Assembly: GCA_028829895.1 (NCBI GenBank)
Contig: CM054179.1
Span: forward strand, 46,272,391-46,336,390
DNA: 64,000 nt
Source of the DNA: Sinotaia quadrata
Lineage: Eukaryota > Mollusca > Gastropoda > Architaenioglossa > Viviparidae
Direction of reading: 5' to 3'
Shown: positions 47,972 to 62,260 of the stretch, piece after piece
How positions within the stretch are numbered: position 1 is the first letter of the stretch
Layout: each line of letters opens with the position of its first letter
Translations under genes and position numbers: made by a program
The notes under the pieces: model-generated
What the model was told of the DNA's origin: nothing
Databases searched by the model: none
Seen by the model: the letters and a program-made list of their open reading frames with translations, nothing else

Positions 47972-49008
47972 CTATGTATCTCGAAAAATGGGAGGCCGAG
48001 GTCTCAAGAAAATTAAACATGTCATTGAAGGAGAAGTCATTGGCCTTGTGGACTACATCTGGAATAACAATAAAGATGATCCACTGATAGAATTAGTAAA
48101 AAGGAGTGGACTATTCCAACCACCAGAAACAGACAAAGAAACATGGAAGAAAACAACGAAGCAAGAACTAGCACATACCTGGAGACAGAAACCTCTACAT
48201 GGCCAATATGTACGACAAGCAGACGAAATATCAACAAAGCAATCAACGTACAAATGGTTGAAAGAGGCAGGATTGAAAGCAGAAACAGAAGCACTCATAA
48301 CAGCTGCACAAGATCAAGCACTCAACACCAAAGCACACAAAACGAAAATCATGAAAATTTCAAATGATTCCAAATGTAGACTTTGCAAATCCATGGATGA
48401 GACAACAGAACACATACTATCTGGATGTCAGGTTCTGGCTGGAACAGAATACACCAAACGACACAATGAAGTGGCAAAACACATACATAGAAATCTGTGT
48501 GAGAACTATGGCATAAAAACCCCAGAAAGAACATGGATGCATCAACCAGAAGCAGTCATCGAAACAGAAGAAGTCAAAATACTGTGGGACTTCGAGATAA
48601 GAACAGACCGGGTGATTCCTGCAAGACGACCAGACATTGTAGTTCTCAATAAGACCAACAGAACAGTAACAATTATTGATGTCGCTGTTCCAAGTGATAG
48701 AAACATAAAAACAAAAGAAAGAGAAAAAATAGAAAAATACCAAGACCTCAGATTAGAAATCCAGAGACTGTGGAATGTAAAAGCAGAAGTGATACCAATA
48801 GTGATAGGAGCCTTGGGGAACATAACATCAGAATTGGAAGGCTACCTGAATAAACTCCCTGGAAACCACAGAATCGCTCCACTACTCAAAGCAGCGCTCC
48901 TCGGAAGTGCCCACATCCTCCGTAAAACTTTGGATCTCCCAGAATCTTGGTAAGATTCCGAGACCTAGGATCTCAGCCGACAGTCAAACAGAAGTCGTGG
49001 AAAGAGAA

Positions 49009-49010
<2 letters not shown>
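47972..49010 (+). mobile_element. Array unit 11, type S (IAPLL variant)
   Basis: ORF 47988-48953. Keeps Ala in IAPLL and has the shortest S-to-L spacer (39 bp). Last unit of the first 8,423-bp block. Confidence 0.9.
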
Positions 49011-49049
<39 letters not shown>

Positions 49050-49054
<5 letters not shown>

Positions 49055-50397
49055 TCAATGATGTTTCAATAGAAAATGGATATAAGTATCTTGGGATACT
49101 ACAACATCAAGAAAATATGCAGAGAGAAGTGAAGTCCAAAGTTAAGAGAGAATATGAAAAACGTGTTAGACAAGTCCTGTAATCCAAGCTAAATGGGGCG
49201 AACAAAATACAAGCCCTTAATGCATACGCAATACCTGTAGTAAGCTACACTGGAGGTATCATAGATTGGACAGCAAATGAAATAAATGAACTGGACAGGA
49301 AAACAAGAAAACTACTCACAATACTTAAAGCCTTACACCCAAAAGCAGACGTAGACAGATTCTATGTATCTCGAAAAATGGGAGGCCGAGGTCTCAAAAA
49401 AATTAAACATGTCATTGAAGGAGAAGTCATTGGCCTTGTGGACTACATCTGGAATAACAATAAAGATGATCCACTGATAGAATTAGTAAAAAGGAGTGGA
49501 CTATTCCAACCACCAGAAACAGACAAAGAAACATGGAAGAAAACAACGAAGCAAGAACTAGCGCATACCTGGAGCCAGAAACCTCTACATGGCCAATATG
49601 TACGACAAGCAGACGAAATATCAACAAAGCAATCAACGTACAAATGGTTGAAAGAGGCAGGATTGAAAGCAGAAACAGAAGCACTCATAACAGCTGCACA
49701 AGATCAAGCACTCAACACCAAAGCACACAAAACGAAAATCATGAAAATTTCAAATGATTCCAAATGTAGACTTTGCAAATCCATGGATGAGACAACAGAA
49801 CACATACTATCTGGATGTCAGGTTCTGGCTGGAACAGAATACACCAAACGACACAATGAAGTGGCAAAACACATACATAGAAATCTGTGTGAGAACTATG
49901 GCATAAAAACCCCAGAAAGAACATGGATGCATCAACCAGAAGCAGTCATCGAAACAGAAGAAGTCAAAATACTGTGGGACTTCGAGATAAGAACAGACCG
50001 GGTGATTCCTGCAAGACGACCAGACATTGTAGTTCTCAATAAGACAAACAGAACAGTAACAATTATTGATGTCGCTGTTCCAAGTGATAGAAACATAAAA
50101 ACAAAAGAAAGAGAAAAAATAGAAAAATACCAAGACCTCAGATTAGAAATCCAGAGACTGTGGAATGTAAAAGCAGAAGTGATACCAATAGTGATAGGAG
50201 CCTTGGGGAACATAACATCAGAATTGGAAGGCTACCTGAATAAACTCCCTGGAAACCACAGAATCGCTCCACTACTCAAAGCAGCGCTCCTCGGAAGTGC
50301 CCACATCCTCCGTAAAACCTTGGATCTCCCAGAATCTTGGTAAGATTCCGAGACCTTGGATCACAGCCGACAGTCAAACAGAAGTCGTGGAAAGAGA

Positions 50398-50400
<3 letters not shown>
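49050..50400 (+). mobile_element. Array unit 12, type L
   Basis: ORF 49378-50343; starts the second copy of the block, 8,423 bp after unit 5. Confidence 0.9.
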
Positions 50401-50454
<54 letters not shown>

Positions 50455-50457
<3 letters not shown>

Positions 50458-51541
50458 CACAATACATAAAGCCTTACACCCAAAAGCAGACGTAGACAGA
50501 CTCTATGTATCTCGAAAAATGGGAGGCCGAGGTCTCAAGAAAATTAAACATGTCATTGAAGGAGAAGTCATTGGCCTTGTGGACTACATCTGGAATAACA
50601 ATAAAGATGATCCACTGATAGAATTAGTAAAAAGGAGTGGACTATTCCAACCACCAGAAACAGACAAAGAAACATGGAAGAAAACAACGAAGCAAGAACT
50701 AGCACATACCTGGAGACAGAAACCTCTACATGGCCAATATGTACGACAAGCAGACGAAATATCAACAAAGCAATCAACGTACAAATGGTTGAAAGAGGCA
50801 GGATTGAAAGCAGAAACAGAAGCACTCATAACAGCTGCACAAGATCAAGCACTCAACACCAAAGCACACAAAACGAAAATCATGAAAATTTCAAATGATT
50901 CCAAATGTAGACTTTGCAAATCCATGGATGAGACAACAGAACACATACTATCTGGATGTCAGGTTCTGGCTGGAACAGAATACACCAAACGACACAATGA
51001 AGTGGCAAAACACATACATAGAAATCTGTGTGAGAACTATGGCATAAAAACCCCAGAAAGAGCATGGATGCATCAACCAGAAGCAGTCACCGAAACAGAA
51101 GAAGTCAAAATACTATGGGACTTCGAGATAAGAACAGACCGGGTGATTCCTGCAAGACGACCAGACATTGTAGTTCTCAATAAGTCCAACAGAACAGTAA
51201 CAATTATTGATGTCGCTGTTCCAAGTGATAGAAACATAAAAACAAAAGAAAGAGAAAAAATAGAAAAATACCAAGACCTCAGATTAGAAATTCAGAGACT
51301 GTGGAATGTAAAAGCAGAAGTGATACCAATAGTGATAGGAGCCTTGGGGAACATAACATCAGAATTGGAAGGCTACCTGAATAAACTCCCTGGAAACCAC
51401 AGAATCGCTCCATTACTCAAAGCAGCGCTCCTCGGAAGTGCCCACATCCTCCGTAAAACCTTGGATCTCCCAGAATCTTGGTAAGATTCCGAGACCTTGG
51501 ATCACAACCGACAATCAAACAGAAGTCGTGGAAAGAGACTG
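50455..51541 (+). mobile_element. Array unit 13, type M
   Basis: ORF 50519-51484; same markers and spacers as unit 6. Confidence 0.9.
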
Positions 51542-51568
51542 AATAACAATAATAATAATAATAATAAT

Positions 51569-52717
51569 TGGAGGTATCATAGATTGGACAGCAAATGAAA
51601 TAAATGAACTAGACAGGAAAACAAGAAAACTACTCACAATACATAAAGCCTTACACCCAAAGCAGACGTAGACAGACTATATATATCTCGAAAAATGGGA
51701 GGCCGAGGTCTCAAGAAAATTAATCATGTCATTGAAGGAGAAGTCATTGGCCTTGTGGACTACATCTGGAATAACAACAAAGATGATCCAATGATAGAAT
51801 TAGTAAAAATGAATGGACTATTCCAACCACCAGAAACAGACAAAGAAACATGGAAGAAAACAACGAAGCAAGAACTAGCACATACCTGGAGACAGAAACC
51901 TCTACATGGCCAATATGTACGACAAGCAGACGAAATATCAACAAAGCAATCAACGTACAAAGGGTTGAAAGAGGCAGGATTGAAAGCAGAAACAGAAGCA
52001 CTCATAACAGCTGCACAAGATCAAGCACTCAACACCAAAGCATACAAAACGAAAATCATGAAAATTTCAAATGATTCCAAATGTAGACTTTGCAAATCCA
52101 TGGATGAGACAACAGAACACATACTATCTGGATGTCAGGTTCTGGCTGGAACAGAATACACCAAACGACACAATGAAGTGGCAAAACACATACATAGAAA
52201 TCTGTGTGAGAACTATGGCATACAAACCCCAGAAAGAACATGGATGCATCAACCAGAAGCAGTCATCGAAACAGAAGAAGTCAAAATACTGTGGGACTTC
52301 GAGATAAGAACAGACCGGGTGATTATTGCAAGACGACCAGACATTGTAGTTCTCAATAAGACAAACAGAACAGTAACAATTATTGATGTCGCTGTTCCAA
52401 GTGATAGAAACATAAAAACAAAAGAAAGAGAAAAAATAGAAAAATACCAAGACCTCAGATTAGAAATCCAGAGACTGTGGAATGTAAAAGCAGAAGTGAT
52501 ACCAATAGTGATAGGAGCCTTGGGGAACATAACATCAGAATTGGAAGGCTACCTGAATAAACTCCCTGGAAACCACAGAATCGCTCCACTACTCAAAGCA
52601 GCGCTCCTCGGAAGTGCCCACATCCTCCGTAAAACCTTGGATCTCCCAGAATCTTGGTAAGATTCTGAGACCTTGGTTCACAGCCGACAGTCAAACAGAA
52701 GTCGTGGAAAGAGACTG
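51569..52717 (+). mobile_element. Array unit 14, type N
   Basis: ORF 51695-52660; counterpart of unit 7. Confidence 0.9.
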
Positions 52718-52735
52718 AATAATAATAATAATAAT

Positions 52736-53772
52736 CTATGTATCTCGAAAAATGGGAGGCCGAGGTCTCAAGAAAATTAAACATGTCATTGAAGGAGAAG
52801 TCATTGGCCTTGTGGACTACATCTGGAATAACAATAAAGATGATCCACTGATAGAATTAGTAAAAAGGAGTGGACTATTCCAACCACCAGAAACAGACAA
52901 AGAAACATGGAAGAAAACAACGAAGCAAGAACTAGCACATACCTGGAGACAGAAACCTCTACATGGCCAATATGTACGACAAGCAGACGAAATATCAACA
53001 AAGCAATCAACGTACAAATGGTTGAAAGAGGCAGGATTGAAAGCAGAAACAGAAGCACTCATAACAGCTGCACAAGATCAAGCACTCAACACCAAAGCAC
53101 ACAAAACGAAAATCATGAAAATTTCAAATGATTCCAAATGTAGACTTTGCAAATCCATGGATGAGACAACAGAACACATACTATCTGGATGTCAGGTTCT
53201 GGCTGGAACAGAATACACCAAACGACACAATGAAGTGGCAAAACACATACATAGAAATCTGTGTGAGAACTATGGCATAAAAACCCCAGAAAGAACATGG
53301 ATGCATCAACCAGAAGCAGTCATCGAAACAGAAGAAGTCAAAATACTGTGGGACTTCGAGATAAGAACAGACCGGGTGATTCCTGCAAGACGACCAGACA
53401 TTGTAGTTCTCAATAAGACCAACAGAACAGTAACAATTATTGATGTCGCTGTTCCAAGTGATAGAAACATAAAAACAAAAGAAAGAGAAAAAATAGAAAA
53501 ATACCAAGACCTCAGATTAGAAATCCAGAGACTGTGGAATGTAAAAGCAGAAGTGATACCAATAGTGATAGGAGCCTTGGGGAACATAACATCAGAATTG
53601 GAAGGCTACCTGAATAAACTCCCTGGAAACCACAGAATCACTCCACTACTCAAAGCAGCGCTCCTCGGAAGTGCCCACATCCTCCGTAAAACTTTGGATC
53701 TCCCAGAATCTTGGTAAGATTCCGAGACCTAGGATCTCAGCCGACAGTCAAACAGAAGTCGTGGAAAGAGAA

Positions 53773-53774
<2 letters not shown>
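52736..53774 (+). mobile_element. Array unit 15, type S (ITPLL variant)
   Basis: ORF 52752-53717; counterpart of unit 8 with the same Thr change. Confidence 0.9.
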
Positions 53775-53819
<45 letters not shown>

Positions 53820-53824
<5 letters not shown>

Positions 53825-55167
53825 TCAATGATGTTTCAATAGAAAATGGATATAAGTATCTTGGGATACTACAACATCAAGAAAATATGCAGAGAGAAGT
53901 GAAGTCCAAAGTTAAGAGAGAATATGAAAAACGTGTTAGACAAGTCCTGTAATCCAAGCTAAATGGGGCGAACAAAATACAAGCCCTTAATGCATACGCA
54001 ATACCTGTAGTAAGCTACACTGGAGGTATCATAGATTGGACAGCAAATGAAATAAATGAACTGGACAGGAAAACAAGAAAACTACTCACAATACTTAAAG
54101 CCTTACACCCAAAAGCAGACGTAGACAGATTCTATGTATCTCGAAAAATGGGAGGCCGAGGTCTCAAAAAAATTAAACATGTCATTGAAGGAGAAGTCAT
54201 TGGCCTTGTGGACTACATCTGGAATAACAATAAAGATGATCCACTGATAGAATTAGTAAAAAGGAGTGGACTATTCCAACCACCAGAAACAGACAAAGAA
54301 ACATGGAAGAAAACAACGAAGCAAGAACTAGCGCATACCTGGAGCCAGAAACCTCTACATGGCCAATATGTACGACAAGCAGACGAAATATCAACAAAGC
54401 AATCAACGTACAAATGGTTGAAAGAGGCAGGATTGAAAGCAGAAACAGAAGCACTCATAACAGCTGCACAAGATCAAGCACTCAACACCAAAGCACACAA
54501 AACGAAAATCATGAAAATTTCAAATGATTCCAAATGTAGACTTTGCAAATCCATGGATGAGACAACAGAACACATACTATCTGGATGTCAGGTTCTGGCT
54601 GGAACAGAATACACCAAACGACACAATGAAGTGGCAAAACACATACATAGAAATCTGTGTGAGAACTATGGCATAAAAACCCCAGAAAGAACATGGATGC
54701 ATCAACCAGAAGCAGTCATCGAAACAGAAGAAGTCAAAATACTGTGGGACTTCGAGATAAGAACAGACCGGGTGATTCCTGCAAGACGACCAGACATTGT
54801 AGTTCTCAATAAGACAAACAGAACAGTAACAATTATTGATGTCGCTGTTCCAAGTGATAGAAACATAAAAACAAAAGAAAGAGAAAAAATAGAAAAATAC
54901 CAAGACCTCAGATTAGAAATCCAGAGACTGTGGAATGTAAAAGCAGAAGTGATACCAATAGTGATAGGAGCCTTGGGGAACATAACATCAGAATTGGAAG
55001 GCTACCTGAATAAACTCCCTGGAAACCACAGAATCGCTCCACTACTCAAAGCAGCGCTCCTCGGAAGTGCCCACATCCTCCGTAAAACCTTGGATCTCCC
55101 AGAATCTTGGTAAGATTCCGAGACCTTGGATCACAGCCGACAGTCAAACAGAAGTCGTGGAAAGAGA

Positions 55168-55170
<3 letters not shown>
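53820..55170 (+). mobile_element. Array unit 16, type L followed directly by N
   Basis: ORF 54148-55113; counterpart of unit 9. Its downstream spacer is one AAT longer (60 bp), the only length change seen over this part of the block. Confidence 0.9.
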
Positions 55171-55230
<60 letters not shown>

Positions 55231-56379
55231 TGGAGGTATCATAGATTGGACAGCAAATGAAATAAATGAACTAGACAGGAAAACAAGAAAACTACTCACA
55301 ATACATAAAGCCTTACACCCAAAGCAGACGTAGACAGACTATATATATCTCGAAAAATGGGAGGCCGAGGTCTCAAGAAAATTAATCATGTCATTGAAGG
55401 AGAAGTCATTGGCCTTGTGGACTACATCTGGAATAACAACAAAGATGATCCAATGATAGAATTAGTAAAAATGAATGGACTATTCCAACCACCAGAAACA
55501 GACAAAGAAACATGGAAGAAAACAACGAAGCAAGAACTAGCACATACCTGGAGACAGAAACCTCTACATGGCCAATATGTACGACAAGCAGACGAAATAT
55601 CAACAAAGCAATCAACGTACAAAGGGTTGAAAGAGGCAGGATTGAAAGCAGAAACAGAAGCACTCATAACAGCTGCACAAGATCAAGCACTCAACACCAA
55701 AGCATACAAAACGAAAATCATGAAAATTTCAAATGATTCCAAATGTAGACTTTGCAAATCCATGGATGAGACAACAGAACACATACTATCTGGATGTCAG
55801 GTTCTGGCTGGAACAGAATACACCAAACGACACAATGAAGTGGCAAAACACATACATAGAAATCTGTGTGAGAACTATGGCATACAAACCCCAGAAAGAA
55901 CATGGATGCATCAACCAGAAGCAGTCATCGAAACAGAAGAAGTCAAAATACTGTGGGACTTCGAGATAAGAACAGACCGGGTGATTATTGCAAGACGACC
56001 AGACATTGTAGTTCTCAATAAGACAAACAGAACAGTAACAATTATTGATGTCGCTGTTCCAAGTGATAGAAACATAAAAACAAAAGAAAGAGAAAAAATA
56101 GAAAAATACCAAGACCTCAGATTAGAAATCCAGAGACTGTGGAATGTAAAAGCAGAAGTGATACCAATAGTGATAGGAGCCTTGGGGAACATAACATCAG
56201 AATTGGAAGGCTACCTGAATAAACTCCCTGGAAACCACAGAATCGCTCCACTACTCAAAGCAGCGCTCCTCGGAAGTGCCCACATCCTCCGTAAAACCTT
56301 GGATCTCCCAGAATCTTGGTAAGATTCTGAGACCTTGGTTCACAGCCGACAGTCAAACAGAAGTCGTGGAAAGAGACTG
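55231..56379 (+). mobile_element. Array unit 17, type N
   Basis: ORF 55357-56322; counterpart of unit 10. Confidence 0.9.
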
Positions 56380-56397
56380 AATAATAATAATAATAAT

Positions 56398-57433
56398 CTA
56401 TGTATCTCGAAAAATGGGAGGCCGAGGTCTCAAGAAAATTAAACATGTCATTGAAGGAGAAGTCATTGGCCTTGTGGACTACATCTGGAATAACAATAAA
56501 GATGATCCACTGATAGAATTAGTAAAAAGGAGTGGACTATTCCAACCACCAGAAACAGACAAAGAAACATGGAAGAAAACAACGAAGCAAGAACTAGCAC
56601 ATACCTGGAGACAGAAACCTCTACATGGCCAATATGTACGACAAGCAGACGAAATATCAACAAAGCAATCAACGTACAAATGGTTGAAAGAGGCAGGATT
56701 GAAAGCAGAAACAGAAGCACTCATAACAGCTGCACAAGATCAAGCACTCAACACCAAAGCACACAAAACGAAAATCATGAAAATTTCAAATGATTCCAAA
56801 TGTAGACTTTGCAAATCCATGGATGAGACAACAGAACACATACTATCTGGATGTCAGGTTCTGGCTGGAACAGAATACACCAAACGACACAATGAAGTGG
56901 CAAAACACATACATAGAAATCTGTGTGAGAACTATGGCATAAAAACCCCAGAAAGAACATGGATGCATCAACCAGAAGCAGTCATCGAAACAGAAGAAGT
57001 CAAAATACTGTGGGACTTCGAGATAAGAACAGACCGGGTGATTCCTGCAAGACGACCAGACATTGTAGTTCTCAATAAGACAAACAGAACAGTAACAATT
57101 ATTGATGTCGCTGTTCCAAGTGATAGAAACATAAAAACAAAAGAAAGAGAAAAAATAGAAAAATACCAAGACCTCAGATTAGAAATCCAGAGACTGTGGA
57201 ATGTAAAAGCAGAAGTGATACCAATAGTGATAGGAGCCTTGGGGAACATAACATCAGAATTGGAAGGCTACCTGAATAAACTCCCTGGAAACCACAGAAT
57301 CGCTCCACTACTCAAAGCAGCGCTCCTCGGAAGTGCCCACATCCTCCGTAAAACCTTGGATCTCCCAGAATCTTGGTAAGATTCCGAGACCTTGGATCAC
57401 AGCCGACAGTCAAACAGAAGTCGTGGAAAGAGA

Positions 57434-57436
<3 letters not shown>
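56398..57436 (+). mobile_element. Array unit 18, S/L chimera
   Basis: The 5' part is S (start CTATGTATCTC, GCACATACCTGGAGACAG at about 56597-56614). The 3' part is L (AAGACAAAC from 57082, AAAACCTTGGATC, L-type 3' UTR). Exchange lies between about 56612 and 57082. ORF 56414-57379 intact. It is followed by M, as L units are, so one S-to-L step is missing. Confidence 0.88.
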
Positions 57437-57487
<51 letters not shown>

Positions 57488-57490
<3 letters not shown>

Positions 57491-58574
57491 CACAATACAT
57501 AAAGCCTTACACCCAAAAGCAGACGTAGACAGACTCTATGTATCTCGAAAAATGGGAGGCCGAGGTCTCAAGAAAATTAAACATGTCATTGAAGGAGAAG
57601 TCATTGGCCTTGTGGACTACATCTGGAATAACAATAAAGATGATCCACTGATAGAATTAGTAAAAAGGAGTGGACTATTCCAACCACCAGAAACAGACAA
57701 AGAAACATGGAAGAAAACAACGAAGCAAGAACTAGCACATACCTGGAGACAGAAACCTCTACATGGCCAATATGTACGACAAGCAGACGAAATATCAACA
57801 AAGCAATCAACGTACAAATGGTTGAAAGAGGCAGGATTGAAAGCAGAAACAGAAGCACTCATAACAGCTGCACAAGATCAAGCACTCAACACCAAAGCAC
57901 ACAAAACGAAAATCATGAAAATTTCAAATGATTCCAAATGTAGACTTTGCAAATCCATGGATGAGACAACAGAACACATACTATCTGGATGTCAGGTTCT
58001 GGCTGGAACAGAATACACCAAACGACACAATGAAGTGGCAAAACACATACATAGAAATCTGTGTGAGAACTATGGCATAAAAACCCCAGAAAGAGCATGG
58101 ATGCATCAACCAGAAGCAGTCACCGAAACAGAAGAAGTCAAAATACTATGGGACTTCGAGATAAGAACAGACCGGGTGATTCCTGCAAGACGACCAGACA
58201 TTGTAGTTCTCAATAAGTCCAACAGAACAGTAACAATTATTGATGTCGCTGTTCCAAGTGATAGAAACATAAAAACAAAAGAAAGAGAAAAAATAGAAAA
58301 ATACCAAGACCTCAGATTAGAAATTCAGAGACTGTGGAATGTAAAAGCAGAAGTGATACCAATAGTGATAGGAGCCTTGGGGAACATAACATCAGAATTG
58401 GAAGGCTACCTGAATAAACTCCCTGGAAACCACAGAATCGCTCCATTACTCAAAGCAGCGCTCCTCGGAAGTGCCCACATCCTCCGTAAAACCTTGGATC
58501 TCCCAGAATCTTGGTAAGATTCCGAGACCTTGGATCACAACCGACAATCAAACAGAAGTCGTGGAAAGAGACTG
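57488..58574 (+). mobile_element. Array unit 19, type M
   Basis: ORF 57552-58517; 7,033 bp after unit 13, reflecting the lost S-L step. Confidence 0.9.
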
Positions 58575-58601
58575 AATAACAATAATAATAATAATAATAA
58601 T

Positions 58602-59750
58602 TGGAGGTATCATAGATTGGACAGCAAATGAAATAAATGAACTAGACAGGAAAACAAGAAAACTACTCACAATACATAAAGCCTTACACCCAAAGCAGAC
58701 GTAGACAGACTATATATATCTCGAAAAATGGGAGGCCGAGGTCTCAAGAAAATTAATCATGTCATTGAAGGAGAAGTCATTGGCCTTGTGGACTACATCT
58801 GGAATAACAACAAAGATGATCCAATGATAGAATTAGTAAAAATGAATGGACTATTCCAACCACCAGAAACAGACAAAGAAACATGGAAGAAAACAACGAA
58901 GCAAGAACTAGCACATACCTGGAGACAGAAACCTCTACATGGCCAATATGTACGACAAGCAGACGAAATATCAACAAAGCAATCAACGTACAAAGGGTTG
59001 AAAGAGGCAGGATTGAAAGCAGAAACAGAAGCACTCATAACAGCTGCACAAGATCAAGCACTCAACACCAAAGCATACAAAACGAAAATCATGAAAATTT
59101 CAAATGATTCCAAATGTAGACTTTGCAAATCCATGGATGAGACAACAGAACACATACTATCTGGATGTCAGGTTCTGGCTGGAACAGAATACACCAAACG
59201 ACACAATGAAGTGGCAAAACACATACATAGAAATCTGTGTGAGAACTATGGCATACAAACCCCAGAAAGAACATGGATGCATCAACCAGAAGCAGTCATC
59301 GAAACAGAAGAAGTCAAAATACTGTGGGACTTCGAGATAAGAACAGACCGGGTGATTATTGCAAGACGACCAGACATTGTAGTTCTCAATAAGACAAACA
59401 GAACAGTAACAATTATTGATGTCGCTGTTCCAAGTGATAGAAACATAAAAACAAAAGAAAGAGAAAAAATAGAAAAATACCAAGACCTCAGATTAGAAAT
59501 CCAGAGACTGTGGAATGTAAAAGCAGAAGTGATACCAATAGTGATAGGAGCCTTGGGGAACATAACATCAGAATTGGAAGGCTACCTGAATAAACTCCCT
59601 GGAAACCACAGAATCGCTCCACTACTCAAAGCAGCGCTCCTCGGAAGTGCCCACATCCTCCGTAAAACCTTGGATCTCCCAGAATCTTGGTAAGATTCTG
59701 AGACCTTGGTTCACAGCCGACAGTCAAACAGAAGTCGTGGAAAGAGACTG
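58602..59750 (+). mobile_element. Array unit 20, type N
   Basis: ORF 58728-59693; counterpart of units 7 and 14. Confidence 0.9.
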
Positions 59751-59768
59751 AATAATAATAATAATAAT

Positions 59769-60805
59769 CTATGTATCTCGAAAAATGGGAGGCCGAGGTC
59801 TCAAGAAAATTAAACATGTCATTGAAGGAGAAGTCATTGGCCTTGTGGACTACATCTGGAATAACAATAAAGATGATCCACTGATAGAATTAGTAAAAAG
59901 GAGTGGACTATTCCAACCACCAGAAACAGACAAAGAAACATGGAAGAAAACAACGAAGCAAGAACTAGCACATACCTGGAGACAGAAACCTCTACATGGC
60001 CAATATGTACGACAAGCAGACGAAATATCAACAAAGCAATCAACGTACAAATGGTTGAAAGAGGCAGGATTGAAAGCAGAAACAGAAGCACTCATAACAG
60101 CTGCACAAGATCAAGCACTCAACACCAAAGCACACAAAACGAAAATCATGAAAATTTCAAATGATTCCAAATGTAGACTTTGCAAATCCATGGATGAGAC
60201 AACAGAACACATACTATCTGGATGTCAGGTTCTGGCTGGAACAGAATACACCAAACGACACAATGAAGTGGCAAAACACATACATAGAAATCTGTGTGAG
60301 AACTATGGCATAAAAACCCCAGAAAGAACATGGATGCATCAACCAGAAGCAGTCATCGAAACAGAAGAAGTCAAAATACTGTGGGACTTCGAGATAAGAA
60401 CAGACCGGGTGATTCCTGCAAGACGACCAGACATTGTAGTTCTCAATAAGACCAACAGAACAGTAACAATTATTGATGTCGCTGTTCCAAGTGATAGAAA
60501 CATAAAAACAAAAGAAAGAGAAAAAATAGAAAAATACCAAGACCTCAGATTAGAAATCCAGAGACTGTGGAATGTAAAAGCAGAAGTGATACCAATAGTG
60601 ATAGGAGCCTTGGGGAACATAACATCAGAATTGGAAGGCTACCTGAATAAACTCCCTGGAAACCACAGAATCACTCCACTACTCAAAGCAGCGCTCCTCG
60701 GAAGTGCCCACATCCTCCGTAAAACTTTGGATCTCCCAGAATCTTGGTAAGATTCCGAGACCTAGGATCTCAGCCGACAGTCAAACAGAAGTCGTGGAAA
60801 GAGAA

Positions 60806-60807
<2 letters not shown>
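59769..60807 (+). mobile_element. Array unit 21, type S (ITPLL variant)
   Basis: ORF 59785-60750; third unit with the Thr change. Confidence 0.9.
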
Positions 60808-60852
<45 letters not shown>

Positions 60853-60857
<5 letters not shown>

Positions 60858-62200
60858 TCAATGATGTTTCAATAGAAAATGGATATAAGTATCTTGGGAT
60901 ACTACAACATCAAGAAAATATGCAGAGAGAAGTGAAGTCCAAAGTTAAGAGAGAATATGAAAAACGTGTTAGACAAGTCCTGTAATCCAAGCTAAATGGG
61001 GCGAACAAAATACAAGCCCTTAATGCATACGCAATACCTGTAGTAAGCTACACTGGAGGTATCATAGATTGGACAGCAAATGAAATAAATGAACTGGACA
61101 GGAAAACAAGAAAACTACTCACAATACTTAAAGCCTTACACCCAAAAGCAGACGTAGACAGATTCTATGTATCTCGAAAAATGGGAGGCCGAGGTCTCAA
61201 AAAAATTAAACATGTCATTGAAGGAGAAGTCATTGGCCTTGTGGACTACATCTGGAATAACAATAAAGATGATCCACTGATAGAATTAGTAAAAAGGAGT
61301 GGACTATTCCAACCACCAGAAACAGACAAAGAAACATGGAAGAAAACAACGAAGCAAGAACTAGCGCATACCTGGAGCCAGAAACCTCTACATGGCCAAT
61401 ATGTACGACAAGCAGACGAAATATCAACAAAGCAATCAACGTACAAATGGTTGAAAGAGGCAGGATTGAAAGCAGAAACAGAAGCACTCATAACAGCTGC
61501 ACAAGATCAAGCACTCAACACCAAAGCACACAAAACGAAAATCATGAAAATTACAAATGATTCCAAATGTAGACTTTGCAAATCCATGGATGAGACAACA
61601 GAACACATACTATCTGGATGTCAGGTTCTGGCTGGAACAGAATACACCAAACGACACAATGAAGTGGCAAAACACATACATAGAAATCTGTGTGAGAACT
61701 ATGGCATAAAAACCCCAGAAAGAACATGGATGCATCAACCAGAAGCAGTCATCGAAACAGAAGAAGTCAAAATACTGTGGGACTTCGAGATAAGAACAGA
61801 CCGGGTGATTCCTGCAAGACGACCAGACATTGTAGTTCTCAATAAGACAAACAGAACAGTAACAATTATTGATGTCGCTGTTCCAAGTGATAGAAACATA
61901 AAAACAAAAGAAAGAGAAAAAATAGAAAAATACCAAGACCTCAGATTAGAAATCCAGAGACTGTGGAATGTAAAAGCAGAAGTGATACCAATAGTGATAG
62001 GAGCCTTGGGGAACATAACATCAGAATTGGAAGGCTACCTGAATAAACTCCCTGGAAACCACAGAATCGCTCCACTACTCAAAGCAGCGCTCCTCGGAAG
62101 TGCCCACATCCTCCGTAAAACCTTGGATCTCCCAGAATCTTGGTAAGATTCCGAGACCTTGGATCACAGCCGACAGTCAAACAGAAGTCGTGGAAAGAGA

Positions 62201-62203
<3 letters not shown>
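60853..62203 (+). mobile_element. Array unit 22, type L followed directly by N
   Basis: ORF 61181-62146. Private Ser-to-Thr change just before the knuckle (MKITND). Counterpart of units 9 and 16. Confidence 0.9.

Positions 62204-62260
<57 letters not shown>

Larger units (their letters stand above)
40627..49049 (+). repeat. Higher-order repeat block, first copy (L-M-N-S-L-N-S)
   Basis: Units 5-11. The sum of bodies and spacers equals the observed shift of 8,423 bp to the second copy. The two S positions are distinguishable (ITPLL versus IAPLL), so the block is a seven-unit repeat rather than a simple four-unit one. Confidence 0.87.
49050..57082 (+). repeat. Higher-order repeat block, second copy (ends in chimera)
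   Basis: Units 12-17 plus the S part of unit 18. Offsets to the first copy are 8,423 bp for the first five units and 8,426 bp for the last two. The next partial block begins inside unit 18 and runs M-N-S-L-N at offsets of 7,033 or 7,030 bp. Confidence 0.85.
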
